This document shows, one piece after another, positions 41,223 through 52,394 of a stretch of 64,000 nt of DNA. The position numbers and the translations under genes are program-made. This DNA is from Tritrichomonas musculus. Taxonomy: Eukaryota; Parabasalia; Tritrichomonadida; Tritrichomonadidae. The notes beneath the pieces are model-generated. The model had not been told where the DNA came from. It saw only the letters and a program-made list of their open reading frames with translations, and did not search any database. Positions within the stretch are counted from its first letter, which is position 1; each line of letters opens with the position of its first letter. The stretch spans positions 496,001 through 560,000 of the forward strand of contig JAPFFF010000062.1 in assembly GCA_039105265.1 (NCBI GenBank), read 5' to 3'.

Positions 41223-43991
41223 ATGGAGGGGAATAAGCTTCAATGGCTTCGTGGTCCTCCTCCTCCAATTTCAGAAAGTATTTTAACTAGTGGATTGATG
41301 AATCAATCAACAACCCAATCAACAAAAATAACATTCAATAAAACGCAAAATAATATTATTAATAATCAGAAAAAAGTATTTCAATCAGCTCCTGCTCCGT
41401 ATTTTAAAACACAGAAAATACCATTTAGGCCAAAACATGTTTTATCTATCAAGCCTAAAAAAGATAATATTTATGATCAAGCATTAAAGCCATTTTATCC
41501 ACCTATTGATCCAGAACCACAATTAGCAAAAAATTATAAAGCTCCTCCACTTGATGAAACTACTTTAGCAACCAAAAAAATGGCATTATCTCTTCCTCCA
41601 GAGAATTTAACCCAAAAAGTTTTAATGCCAAAGCAATCAAATTATCGTGAGTTTATTCAAGAACTAGTTCAAGAATTAGATTCCAATATAGCTTCATCCG
41701 TACATGTTTCTCCAGAAATAATATCACCTGAAGAACAAGCTCATGCAAAATTACAAGTTATCGAATTTTATAACTACGCATTCAATCAGTTAATACTCAA
41801 AGAAAAAACAATTTCAGTCGATAAAGCGATATTACTGCGAAGATTTATGAAATTCTACAATCAAATTTTATCTGATTTTCCTTTTATAATTGAAAATCTA
41901 GAAAGCAAAAACGAACATTTAAATGAGCAAATGAACATCTTAGAAGCTCAAGTTGACAATCTCAGACAGAAAATTGAAGAAAATAACGATTCAATTCAAA
42001 AAGTTGAAGAAAATAATCGAAAAATTTCAGAAGATTTTGAAAAGGCGGTCAAAGAATCGAATTCCAAAGACATCACAATTTCAACACTCAGCTACGACAA
42101 CGATCTCACTAAATCGCAGCTGAACAAGCTCCAGTTCAAGTACAACAAGCTGAAGGAAGAGAACGAGAACCTCACAAAATCACTTTCACTACGTGACGAT
42201 GAAATTAAAGGTCAATTAGGTCAAATTGAAAAAGTCACAGCGAAGCTTGCTGAGTACCAGCAGGGCGATACCGGCTACATTGTCATGTACCACAAAGAGA
42301 AAGAGAAGACTGAGAAATATGTGAAAGAAATTGAAAATTTGAAGCAGAAAATCTACGATCTTGAGAACATTGAAAAAGTGAGCATAGCGGTTGACACTTC
42401 TGACATCCCAGTGAAAAAGTTGAAGAAGAAAAAAATAACTAAATCACCGTCAAATGGAAACGTCACAAGTGCGACTAGCAGCACTGTTTTTCGTGACGAA
42501 AATCAGCGAGCAAGAGAGAGCCAAGGACTGAAGTCTAAAAGCATCCTAGCTGTAACTCTGACTGATGTCTCAATAGAGACTGATTTGAAGGAGCTAATTA
42601 CACTCTCAATTGAACAAGAAGCAGTCACTTTTTCAATAGATTCAACAGAAATAATTGAGACTGAAATTGAAAAGGTCAAATCTAATTCACCTTCTATTAT
42701 TATTTCTGATTATTTGAATAAATTGAATGTTCCTGACGGTTATGATGAAAAATTGAAACAGATTCCACCTTTGGATAAGTTCATAATGCCACTTTTCAGC
42801 GACGTTTACCTCCCTGCTTGTCAGAAAGACCTGAAAATTTTTGCTTACAAAAGCGACCAAAAAGCCTCACAAAATGAGAAGCCGTTAATCTGGGGACTAC
42901 AAATGATTCATACCTTTCTGACTGATCCTTCTGTTCGATCAATCGAGAACAAGGCGCGGCTGTCAACAGAGGACATTGTTGTTGATTGGATTGTGAACAA
43001 GTACAAAGTTCAGCATCTTGTCCATCTTGCCATTTCTGACTTTTCACGGATTCTTTCTGTTTATCGATACGACCAAATGGTTGAGCTTTTCATAGACATC
43101 ATTGAAGGCAGCTACAATTTTTCACAGCTTTCTTTCCTTTCGACCGTTTACTCGTTTGCATGTACGTTAACAATTCCTGATGTGAGTCAAGTCTACCAAA
43201 GCTTCGAATCTACTGAGAATGAAGAGATAAAAATCCACATAAAAGCTGTCCACAAGCTCTACTCTTTGTGCTTTTCCGAGGACGTTGCGGATGAGATTGT
43301 ACGATCATTTATTTCTGAAAATTGTGAGATGGTCAATTTCACTTCATTTCTCAGAAAAATCACATCCTTTTTCGGCGAGAAACACAAGCTGATATCCAAC
43401 CAAGCGCACGACCTTCTCTGCATGATTGGATGCAGTGACACCAGCATTATTTTGTTCGATGTTTTCGAAAGCTTCATGGTTCTTCTCGGCTGTTTCTCGT
43501 CTGCCACAATCAAATCTGATTGGAAGTGCATTTTGAATAAAACAGAGCATAGAGAAAATCAGTTCATAACTGTTGGTGAGATGCTTGAATTTTGTGCTGA
43601 AAACGATCAACATTTGCAGAATCTTTTGAATATTCCTAACTTGAAGAAATCTTTGTCGAGAATGAAAAACATGTCACAGATTATTTACGAATTTTATCAC
43701 GAGTTCATCGGGCGATTTGCAAAGAAGCTTCCATTTGTTCTCTCGCTGCTGTCTTCTGAAATTAAGGAAAAAGTGTCAAATCTGGTTCATAAATTGAAAG
43801 AAGCAGTCCTTGAAATGGACATACAGAAAATGATCTGGCTCTACAAGAAGCTGATATCAAAAATCGACAGATTGAAGATGAAAGAAATGGGATTCATCCC
43901 ATTCAATTACTCTGCAGATTCAGAGTCTATTTCAAAATTGATCCAATATATAAATAAGGCAGAAGAAGTTTCTTTTGCTATGCTATCTTAG
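41223..43991 (+). CDS. coiled-coil protein with a TSNAXIP1_N-like segment
   Basis: 922 residues from the ATG at 41223. The N-terminal ~120 residues are Pro/Gln/Asn-rich and disordered. Residues 170-225 (KLQVIEFYNYAFNQLI ... FPFIIENLESKNEHLNEQM) resemble the N-terminal domain of translin-associated factor X-interacting proteins, in which a helix is followed at once by a coiled coil. The coiled coil runs to about 390, then a basic KKLKKKKITK patch and a helical C-terminal half (about 480-920) with no familiar fold. Human relatives of that domain are testis and axoneme proteins, so a flagellar or cytoskeletal role is plausible. The family match is by eye and weak. Confidence 0.4.
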   Translation: MEGNKLQWLRGPPPPISESILTSGLMNQSTTQSTKITFNKTQNNIINNQKKVFQSAPAPYFKTQKIPFRPKHVLSIKPKKDNIYDQALKPFYPPIDPEPQLAKNYKAPPLDETTLATKKMALSLPPENLTQKVLMPKQSNYREFIQELVQELDSNIASSVHVSPEIISPEEQAHAKLQVIEFYNYAFNQLILKEKTISVDKAILLRRFMKFYNQILSDFPFIIENLESKNEHLNEQMNILEAQVDNLRQKIEENNDSIQKVEENNRKISEDFEKAVKESNSKDITISTLSYDNDLTKSQLNKLQFKYNKLKEENENLTKSLSLRDDEIKGQLGQIEKVTAKLAEYQQGDTGYIVMYHKEKEKTEKYVKEIENLKQKIYDLENIEKVSIAVDTSDIPVKKLKKKKITKSPSNGNVTSATSSTVFRDENQRARESQGLKSKSILAVTLTDVSIETDLKELITLSIEQEAVTFSIDSTEIIETEIEKVKSNSPSIIISDYLNKLNVPDGYDEKLKQIPPLDKFIMPLFSDVYLPACQKDLKIFAYKSDQKASQNEKPLIWGLQMIHTFLTDPSVRSIENKARLSTEDIVVDWIVNKYKVQHLVHLAISDFSRILSVYRYDQMVELFIDIIEGSYNFSQLSFLSTVYSFACTLTIPDVSQVYQSFESTENEEIKIHIKAVHKLYSLCFSEDVADEIVRSFISENCEMVNFTSFLRKITSFFGEKHKLISNQAHDLLCMIGCSDTSIILFDVFESFMVLLGCFSSATIKSDWKCILNKTEHRENQFITVGEMLEFCAENDQHLQNLLNIPNLKKSLSRMKNMSQIIYEFYHEFIGRFAKKLPFVLSLLSSEIKEKVSNLVHKLKEAVLEMDIQKMIWLYKKLISKIDRLKMKEMGFIPFNYSADSESISKLIQYINKAEEVSFAMLS

Positions 43992-44097
43992 TTTGTTTTT
44001 ATTATTAAAAGAAATAATTGTATGTATTAAAATAAAAATAACAGATATACTTATTTAAATATAAATTGTTATAGGTCCTAGATACTACATAAAGAAT

Positions 44098-44247
44098 TTA
44101 TATTTCAATCAAATGAGGTGAATGATTCCATGGCTTGGGCCATTCTAGATCTATACTGAAAGCTAATGATTTTTCAAAGCGAGAGGGATTTGAGGTGACT
44201 GTTGCGTTGATATTGGGATAAAATTCAATTAGTTCATTAGTCCTATA
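44098..44247 (-). other. short coding-like open frame
   Basis: The minus strand from an AG at about 44250 reads ELIEFYPNINATVTSNPSRF and ends WPKPWNHSPHLIEI at a stop at 44098. No ATG. It may be a last exon or scrap of an unknown gene. Confidence 0.25.
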
Positions 44248-44310
44248 CTTTTAACTATATGCTATAAAATAAACAAAATAGTTAATAAATTAATTGTTTA
44301 ATTAATATTT

Positions 44311-45300
44311 TCATTTGATATAATTCAAATGTTCCAGATGTTTGTCGCGTTGAGAAAGAATCGAAGGATAAACATCAGATGCAAGTTCGAATCCGTTCTT
44401 TCGAATGTTAACAAGTATCTTCTCGAATGAAGGTCGATCTGACGGAACAGGAGACAAACAGCTTGTGATCAAGTCGATGCAGAATTGAGAAACAGATTCA
44501 GAAGGTTTAAAAGGAATTATGATTTGTTTTCCTGTTGTTTTGTCCTTCAAAGTCGGCTTTGGAATTGATCCGAAGAACAAGAAATACAGGACAACTCCGA
44601 ATGAATAAACGTCAGTCTTGTTGTTGTATTCTTCTTCATTCAACATTTCGGGTGACATGTAAGCGAAAGTACCAACTCCTTTCGTCAATGAATCTTCAAC
44701 AAACAAGTATCCGTTCAGCATACTCTCTTTAATTTCAACAAGTCCGAAGTCGACCAATTTTGTTTCATAAATCGAGTTCAGCATTATGTTCTCGATTTTC
44801 AAACTGCTGATGGATCACATAGATTACGCGCATCGTTGAGCCACATATCAATTTTAGCAAATGAGTCATACTGTGTTGTATCGAATTGGGTTCAAATTCA
44901 AATCGGGAAAGTTTGTCGCATCTTAAAAAAGCACTTTCACAAATTTTTGTGACGTGCGATGGAATCTGGATCCTTGTGAGTGCTGATTCTGAGAATGCTC
45001 CTTTTCCGATTGTTCAGAGTTCAGAATTTGGTTCAAATTCAAATCGAGAAAGTTGTTTGCATCTATAAAAAGCACATTCACAGATTTGCGTGACATGCGA
45101 TGGAACCTTGAAACTGATTCAAATTCTGATTTTCTAAACGCTCCTCTGGCGATGATTGTGACAATGTATTCTTTCGATTTATGCTTGATCGAGCGTGGAA
45201 TAATTATTTCGGTTGCATATCCTTTGTAATAGGTGACGCTTGGTCTCTTGTCTTCTTCGCTGGCTCCCAGAGTGACTTTTTTATGTGGCTGCTCCTCATT
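44311..45300 (-). pseudogene. BspA-type LRR-kinase pseudogene
   Basis: The 5' part (about 45300-44830) carries the common trichomonad opening VTYYKGYATEIIIPRSIKHK and KEYIVTIIARGAF, then LRR units (IPSHVTKICESAFLRCDKLS, FEFEPNS) in two different frames. The 3' part (44802-44311) is the C-terminal half of a kinase: LKIENIMLN, VDFGLVEI, GTFAYMSPEM, TDVYSFGVVLYF and RPSFEKI. The HRD triplet and the whole N-lobe are missing and the frame changes at least twice. It is the remnant of a BspA-LRR plus kinase fusion gene. Confidence 0.65.
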
Positions 45301-45339
45301 TTTTTACAACAATATATAATAAGTAAAATTTCCTTAAAA

Positions 45340-46260
45340 TTCTGAGCATTTGAGAAGTTTTTTTTTTTATTTTTCAACTAATTTTGATAAAATACAATGA
45401 TTAATAAATTATGCCAACCTCTGAATTTAATTCAATTCTTTGAATTTGAACGATCAATAAATTCTTTGAATATTTCAAGTAAAAAAAAATTGAAAAGTTT
45501 ATTTTAAGTTTTTAATAAATTTAAAAATAGATTTATATGCAAAAATACATTCGAAATGAATATCAGACAATAATTAAAATTATTAAATATAATTTTGAAG
45601 GTCGGTAAGATACAGAGAGATATGTATTCTTGAACAAATTATAAAATAGTTATATATTAGCAAATATTCAGTCAAAAAACATAATTGCAACCAAAATTCT
45701 GCTTCGCTGACAATTAATTATTTAATAAATTACGAAAATGCAATAAAATATCTAATTATTAGGATGGCAAAAAAGATGCACAGGACTGTACCAGATGAAT
45801 TTCATTATTTAAGGATGACTCATTTGTGAAAGGATGCTGATTTCACGTGTGAGATTTATCATTTGTGCATCTTGTTTTTTACTCATCTCCAAAATTACGA
45901 GTATTTGAGAAGTTTATTAATTCTTCAATTAATTTTGATAAAATTGAATACAATAGATACAAAACAGCGATATTCCTGGTCTTTAAGTGGGCAGATTTAG
46001 AGTTAAAGAATAAACTTACTTTTCAATCATAGATGTTCTTCCAAAGATCAACTACTCACCAGCAAATGAATTCAAAAGAATCTGTTATTATTACACGTTC
46101 AGAACAACAGGAGCAGGTGCTAACTAGTTATCTCTCATCTTGCTTTCAATCACAGATGTTCTTCTTTTCCGATTGTTTGAATACATCCATTAATTTTCAA
46201 CTCTATTAAATCTCAAACCACCGTTAAATCTCAGACCAATATTCAGTTTTAGAAAGACTG
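45340..46260 (-). other. older degenerate copy of the LRR-kinase locus
   Basis: Words near 45345 (TTGAGAAGTTT ... AATTTTGATAAAAT) recur near 45910, and near 46165 the minus strand still resembles the QTIGKE LRR signature. This suggests a second, more decayed tandem copy. The rest, to 46675, is AT-rich with no feature. Confidence 0.25.
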
Positions 46261-46675
46261 ATTTTTATACAAAAATGTAATTGAAATATGTTTATAATAA
46301 ATTGTTGCATGTTAAAATGGAGTATATAGTACACGATTCATATACAATTGATTAGATCAAATATATTCGAATCCGAATAAGAAAAAATCTTATTTGCCAG
46401 TATGAATAAAATAGTCATTCAATAAGAGAGAATTATCTTTTGAAATATTGAATTGATACTGAAAAAAATAAAAAGAATAAATTGTTTTTATAGTTCTAAT
46501 AATTTAATATTTTTTAGTTAAAATTATTAATTAATAAAATAATAAATATAAATATTTTAAAATGATAAAAAATATTAAATAAATAACTAATCAATCAGGA
46601 AAAATATAAATTAAATATTACATCTCAAATATTTTGAGAGAGCATTGGAAGCTTGTTTTATATCCGAAAATATAA

Positions 46676-49600
46676 ATGCAAGATATTTCTTATTCCGATT
46701 GCAGCCTTGAAGAATTTTTAGAAACTCTTGACCCTCGCGATAGTTGCCAAAATTTCCAAAATTTTATAATAAAAGTAAATGATCTCCTAAATAAATCCTT
46801 AAATTCGCAAGAAGATTTACTATTTACTTCCTTTAACTTTGGAATTTTAATTAAGTTATTAACTAAATTTTGTGTCAATATCAAATCCAATATCGAATAC
46901 TTACAAAAAGAGCATATTTTTTCTGATGATCTTTCCAAAGTCTTTTCTAAGATTTATTCCATATCCAGTACATATTTAAATGCATTTTTAAAACTCTCAA
47001 GTCAATATATCCAAAAAAATTACGAGTCAGACCTTATATCAAAAATACAAAATGATATTAACATCTTTTATTCTTTGCTTGATATTTTTTCAAACATTTT
47101 TGGGGAAACTATCAATAACATTTCCAAATCTTTAGATACAAAAAATGACAAAAAGCTCCAAAACTTAAACTTGCTTCTTGGAATTGAATGCTCATTTTTC
47201 AATTTCTGTGTCAAAGTCGAAGAAAGCTCTAATCCTCCATATTTCAAGTCCAAATTTATCCAAGTTTATAAATTCAGGGAAGAAATCAACCAAATTAAAG
47301 ATGAAATTTCATTAATTAAATCTTTTTGTTGCACTGGCAAAAAAGTTTGTATTCCACTTTTTCTATTGCTCAGAAATTTGAGAGATGATAACAATTCACC
47401 TTTTGTAATTATGATGATGCAGACACCTTATCATGTATGGACCCAAATAAAACAATTTCAAAAGTTGCTTTCAAAATACATCCACTTTTTTAATATAACG
47501 TGCAAATCAGACGAACTCATTCAAATTTTCAATGACGAAAATAATTCAAAAATTACTTTGGGCATTTTGACATCATACAACTTGATTCCTTTGGCACACC
47601 AATTGAAAAACAACGTCAAGTTCACAGGACAAACAAGATTCGTGCTAACCGACATTTATCAGAAAACTTTTCACAATTCAGTGATCGTGTCACAGATAAT
47701 TGAGTCAAAAAGTCAGAAAAAATTCAATTTGCCACTGAATGTTATTTTGTTGTCCTCTTTCTTTCCACCTGAAATAGAAAATGTATTTAAGGGTGTTGCT
47801 TCTGTTATTTCGTTGTCAAATCACTCGCAGTACACAATCACAGAAAAACAGGTCTTGTCAACAACAAAATTGGACGTAAAAATTCAAAAAAGTGTTAAAA
47901 AAGCCATTTACTCAATGGCAAGGTTAAATCAAGAGACTGAAAATAAATCACATGAAAAGGTTAAACACCATAATGAAACAGTTATTAAAGAAGTAGCAGA
48001 ATGCAAAGAAAAGACTGAATCCAAAGACGAAACAGAATGTAAGGTTGAATCTAAAGATGAAACAGAATGTAAAGAAAAAGTTGAATCCAAAGACGAAACA
48101 GAATGTAAGGTTGAATCCAAAGATGAAACAGAATGCAAAGAAAAGACTGAATCAAAAGATGAAACAGAATGCAAAGAAAAGACTGAATCAAAAGATGAAA
48201 CAGAGTGTAAAGAAAAGACTGAATCCAAAGATGAAACAGAATGCAAAGAAAAGACTGAATCAAAAGATGAAACAGAGTGTAAAGAAAAGACTGAATCCAA
48301 AGATGAAACAGAGTGTAAAGAAAAGACTGAATCAAAAGATGAAACAGAATGCAAAGAAAAGACTGAATCAAAAGATGAAACAGAGTGTAAAGAAAAAGTT
48401 GAATCCAATGATGAAACAGAATGCAAAGAAAAGACTGAATCTAAAGATGAAACAGAATGTAAAGAAAAAGTTGAATCCAAAGACGAAACAGAATGTAAGG
48501 TTGAATCCAAAGATGAAACAGAATGTAAAGAAAAAGTTGAATCCAAAGACGAAACAGAATGTAAGGTTGAATCCAAAGATGAAACAGAATGCAAAGAAAA
48601 GACTGAATCAAAAGATGAAACAGAGTGTAAAGAAAAAGTTGAATTCAATGATGAAACAGAATGCAAAGAAAAGACTGAATCAAAAGATGAAACAGAGTGT
48701 AAAGAGAAAGTTGAATCTAAAGATGAAACTGAATGCACAGAAAAGACTGAATACAATGGAAAAGATAAATCTAAATCACAAGAAAAAGCTGTATATAGAA
48801 AATCAAATAGCACCAAGGTTGAAGAAGGTCACATTTTATGTTTTCTTCCTGATACAAAAGTTTGTAATCGAATTAGAAATTTGATGACATTTAACACCAG
48901 ATATGATATTGAAAAGACTCCAAAGAGAAAGATCATTATCCTGAAGACGACATATAAGCCAAATGAAGGTGTTGATGATTTTATCTTGAAGGTAATTGCA
49001 GAATACGAAGAATATAAAAAAAAGGAGGAGAAAGAAAAGTGCATCTTCTTTCTTCCATTGGTTGTTTCTGGTATCACTGACATTGCCATTTCATCCTTAG
49101 CTCGAAAGAAGTTGCCAAAAGGACTAGAAGGTGTCAACAAACTAATTTTTGGAACACAATTCATTGAAAACTTGAAGATCAAAGATGTTTCTGTAGTCAT
49201 AGATAGTGGATCATTCAAAGATTTAGTTTTTAATCATTCTAATGGTTTGACAGCAAATGTTGAAAAAGCAGCCTCCGAAGCATCGATGAACTTAAGAAAA
49301 GGAAGACTTGGAAGAACAATGAATGGCTTGTATATAAAAATCCAGCAAAAAGACAAATCTGAAGAATCATCAATACTTGAACGAGACATAACAAACAATT
49401 TGCTTTCAATGAAAATGAAAAACATTAATTTTGAAAACTTAACAAATCTTCCATATAAAGCGAAAGAAGAAAATCTTGAATATTCAATAGATTTATTGAA
49501 TAAAAATACAGATATACTAGATACAATAACTGATTTTGACATTGACACATTAGGATTAGAATTCAGAATTCCTTTTCATTATTTGGTTGCAATTATTCGA

Positions 49601-51973
49601 TATTCGCAAAGTATTGAAGAAGAAAAAGAGAGAAATTACATCTATTTCATTACATCTTATATTTCAATGCTGATCATAATGAACAATCTTCTTCTTAAAT
49701 ACGAAATGTCTGATAAATTAGAAAATTATCATGATGAAAATTCAGATATTGTTACTCTTTATAAAGTTTTCAATAAGTTGGTTATTTCAAGAAGGGATGA
49801 ATTACTCGGTTTGAAAAACTGTTTTTCAAATTTGGACAAATTAATTGATAAATTGAAAAAGATCTTGAAATATCTTTTCCCTAATGAAAAATTCTATCAT
49901 ATTTTCAAAGAAATTATTAGCTTTGCTGATAAAAAAGGAATATATGATATTATTGATGAATTTTTGAGTTTTTTCGATGACGAATGGAAAAGTATTCATT
50001 CATTTAACTTTCAAGGAATAAGATATGTTAAAACTGATAAAAATCCGCAACTCATATTTCTAGGAGATGACAAATTAAAGATAAATAATAACCAAACACA
50101 AGGAAAGATTTTCCTCACTAAAAGACCAGGATGGAAAGGGCTTAACATACCATCTCAAATATATTGTTTTAACATTGATTGTCAATCAGAAAATAAAAAG
50201 CACACAGAATTAATAGGTCATTTAATTCATGGAAAACTGCCTTGTCCACAAGCAATTTGTAGTATTGAAAGAAATATTCCAGCAGCTTTAAATCCATGGT
50301 TTAATATATTATTAGATACTTATTTTGAGAAAAAGATCAAGTTTTATTTTACAACTTTAGGAGGAAAAGTTTTCTTATCTTTCCTAAACAATCAAAATTA
50401 TGACATTAATGAGATTGAAAAAGGAGTTGATAAATGTATTAGACTTTTCCCACATACACCGAGAGGTGTTCTTGTATATCAAAGCAATTTTGATTTGGTG
50501 ACACAAATTAGATCTGTTGGAGCAAATGATTATGAATCAATTGATTCAACTCGATGGTTTGGTGCACAACTTACTAAAGAAATCATTGATAACTTTAGTG
50601 AAATGCAATTATATGAACTTTCTTTAGCTTATCCTAATGTTGTAATATGTTCATTATTTGTAAATGAAACATGTAAATATAACGAATTAGATCATGAATT
50701 CTTATACATTGTTAGTTCAAATCCTTTTACTCAGCCTGCAACTCGAATTCTTTCTGTAGTTCAAAATAGAATTAAGTCAATGAATTACAAAAGAGAAAAG
50801 GCTCCAAAAAATAAAGTAAAATATGGTCATTTTCAATTCCCACCACATTTTATCCATCCATCATTAGTTTATCATGAAGAAACACAAAAATGTTTATTGA
50901 AATGGTTTCAGAATTATTGCCCTTTTATTGAAGAAGTTGTAATTGACAATCATAAATTCAGAATGAAATTAACTGAAATTGTAGCTTTGCATGATCATCT
51001 TTATAAAAACAAAGAAAAAGATATTAAAGAACAAATGAACTTACAATATGTTGCAGTTCCATTTCCAAAGATGATATTAAAAGATGTCTTTATTGAGAGA
51101 GAAAGATGGTATGTTAATACGAGATATAATACAATCATTGCACCAAATGATGATGCAAAAAAAGTTGAAGAATTCATTAGTATGAACATGAAGAAATATA
51201 AAGATAAAACACATCGTTCGAAACTTAAAGAAAATGGAGTTTGTCCAGTTTGGTGCATTTATGGTGGTTGTGATCAACAAGAATTGAATGAATGTCCATA
51301 CACGATAATGTTAGTGAATAGAGAAGTTGAGACACAAAAAATTTGCAAAAATTGCATTATTGAAATGTTAAAAATAGCAACAGATGCATTCTATTCAAAT
51401 GGACTTGTTAATTATGATAGACTTGGAGAAAATAATGCAAAACCAATAAGTATCATGATTCCTGCTGTTAGTAAAATGTATAAAGATGGAAAAGAAAGAT
51501 TTCCATTGATTCCTTTTGGACAATTTATTTCTGTTTTATTCAACTTTAATGATAATGAATTATCTTCTTTGGTTTCTGCTTATTTGCAATCTATTTGTGA
51601 TTACACAATTCGTTATAAAATGAAAAATGTTTTCACTTTTTGTCGTCTTCATCCTCACACAATTTATCGAATTAAAGATTACAAAGGTAAAATTCATTGT
51701 AAAATTGACAAGTGTGAGAATTCTTTCTGTGTCCTTTGCCATCGCATGCATAGCAAAGATTTCAATTGCAGGCATTTGAAATTGCCAAATGGTAACGTTT
51801 ATTGCCCCAATTGTTTCACTGAAATTGAAAAAGCAGGCGGATGTAATATAATGGATTGCAGGTGTGGTTCATGCTTTTGCTTTGAATGTCAGCGTGAATT
51901 AACTGAAGCTCAATCAGCAACTCATTTTCTTGAGCATCAAAAAGATAGATATAATGATCGAATTGAATATTGA
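46676..51973 (+). CDS. degenerate DEAH helicase-RBR ubiquitin ligase fusion with charged repeat insert
   Basis: 1765 residues. A divergent DEAH-helicase core spans about 210-960: a Walker-A-like CTGKK (near 218), LTDIYQ where DEAH should be, ILLSSFFP for the SAT motif, then IFGTQFIENLKIKDVSVVID and LRKGRLGR (near 873) where QRxGRxGR is expected. Key ATPase residues are lost, so I predict no helicase activity. Between the two RecA-like lobes sits a ~255-residue ETECKE-type repeat. The C-terminus has an atypical RING1-like region (CPVWC, ICKNC; about 1522-1570), an IBR (CKIDKCENSFCVLC; about 1680-1695) and a clear Rcat: CPNC ... GGCNIMDCRCGSCFCFEC (about 1709-1738), with the catalytic Cys of GGCxxMxC retained. 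Plants have DEAH11-type proteins with the same domain order; this looks like a parabasalid counterpart in which helicase function was lost and ligase function kept. Confidence 0.7.
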   Translation: MQDISYSDCSLEEFLETLDPRDSCQNFQNFIIKVNDLLNKSLNSQEDLLFTSFNFGILIKLLTKFCVNIKSNIEYLQKEHIFSDDLSKVFSKIYSISSTYLNAFLKLSSQYIQKNYESDLISKIQNDINIFYSLLDIFSNIFGETINNISKSLDTKNDKKLQNLNLLLGIECSFFNFCVKVEESSNPPYFKSKFIQVYKFREEINQIKDEISLIKSFCCTGKKVCIPLFLLLRNLRDDNNSPFVIMMMQTPYHVWTQIKQFQKLLSKYIHFFNITCKSDELIQIFNDENNSKITLGILTSYNLIPLAHQLKNNVKFTGQTRFVLTDIYQKTFHNSVIVSQIIESKSQKKFNLPLNVILLSSFFPPEIENVFKGVASVISLSNHSQYTITEKQVLSTTKLDVKIQKSVKKAIYSMARLNQETENKSHEKVKHHNETVIKEVAECKEKTESKDETECKVESKDETECKEKVESKDETECKVESKDETECKEKTESKDETECKEKTESKDETECKEKTESKDETECKEKTESKDETECKEKTESKDETECKEKTESKDETECKEKTESKDETECKEKVESNDETECKEKTESKDETECKEKVESKDETECKVESKDETECKEKVESKDETECKVESKDETECKEKTESKDETECKEKVEFNDETECKEKTESKDETECKEKVESKDETECTEKTEYNGKDKSKSQEKAVYRKSNSTKVEEGHILCFLPDTKVCNRIRNLMTFNTRYDIEKTPKRKIIILKTTYKPNEGVDDFILKVIAEYEEYKKKEEKEKCIFFLPLVVSGITDIAISSLARKKLPKGLEGVNKLIFGTQFIENLKIKDVSVVIDSGSFKDLVFNHSNGLTANVEKAASEASMNLRKGRLGRTMNGLYIKIQQKDKSEESSILERDITNNLLSMKMKNINFENLTNLPYKAKEENLEYSIDLLNKNTDILDTITDFDIDTLGLEFRIPFHYLVAIIRYSQSIEEEKERNYIYFITSYISMLIIMNNLLLKYEMSDKLENYHDENSDIVTLYKVFNKLVISRRDELLGLKNCFSNLDKLIDKLKKILKYLFPNEKFYHIFKEIISFADKKGIYDIIDEFLSFFDDEWKSIHSFNFQGIRYVKTDKNPQLIFLGDDKLKINNNQTQGKIFLTKRPGWKGLNIPSQIYCFNIDCQSENKKHTELIGHLIHGKLPCPQAICSIERNIPAALNPWFNILLDTYFEKKIKFYFTTLGGKVFLSFLNNQNYDINEIEKGVDKCIRLFPHTPRGVLVYQSNFDLVTQIRSVGANDYESIDSTRWFGAQLTKEIIDNFSEMQLYELSLAYPNVVICSLFVNETCKYNELDHEFLYIVSSNPFTQPATRILSVVQNRIKSMNYKREKAPKNKVKYGHFQFPPHFIHPSLVYHEETQKCLLKWFQNYCPFIEEVVIDNHKFRMKLTEIVALHDHLYKNKEKDIKEQMNLQYVAVPFPKMILKDVFIERERWYVNTRYNTIIAPNDDAKKVEEFISMNMKKYKDKTHRSKLKENGVCPVWCIYGGCDQQELNECPYTIMLVNREVETQKICKNCIIEMLKIATDAFYSNGLVNYDRLGENNAKPISIMIPAVSKMYKDGKERFPLIPFGQFISVLFNFNDNELSSLVSAYLQSICDYTIRYKMKNVFTFCRLHPHTIYRIKDYKGKIHCKIDKCENSFCVLCHRMHSKDFNCRHLKLPNGNVYCPNCFTEIEKAGGCNIMDCRCGSCFCFECQRELTEAQSATHFLEHQKDRYNDRIEY
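48000..48765 (+). repeat. 36/30-bp coding minisatellite
   Basis: About 22 tandem units of ESKDETECKEKT (36 nt) mixed with the shorter ESKDETECKV (30 nt), with variants K/V/N/F. Highly charged, rich in Glu, Lys and a regularly spaced Cys. Frame is kept because both unit lengths are multiples of three. Copy number is likely to vary between strains. Confidence 0.95.
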
Positions 51974-52394
51974 TGCTAAAAGGTATGAATAACATTAAAA
52001 TAAAAAGTTCATATTAAACTTCTTTTTTTTATTTATAATTTAAAATTCGCAGTTTTTACATTCAATCAGAAATTACGAATATCAGAATTAGAATAGCAGA
52101 AAATGCATGTTAAACCTTAAATAACCAAAGTGAGCGATTTCGATTAAATAAGCTCACTAACCCATACTTCTTTAATTCAGGTAGAAAAGGATAGATCCTG
52201 AAGATACTCAACTGATCTTTTTTTTTTTTTTCAAATATTGATCTCGTTTAATTGAAATAATTATTTTGATCAAATATTGATTACTACTCTAATAACATCA
52301 TCAAACATTTAAAAAAAAACACCTAAATTTGGGCGAAAAAAAAATTGACCAAATAAAATTTTTCAATTTTCAAAATTTTAATCTATATAAGAGG
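51974..52394. other. intergenic
   Basis: AT-rich with T runs; no feature beyond TCAATT/TTTCAA words before the next gene. Confidence 0.4.

Noticed and set aside
47929-48816. Long antisense and off-frame open stretches across the ETECKE repeat
   Set aside because: A repeat of 36/30 nt without stops in one frame is stop-free in others too; the sense frame continues into helicase and RBR domains, so the others are shadows.
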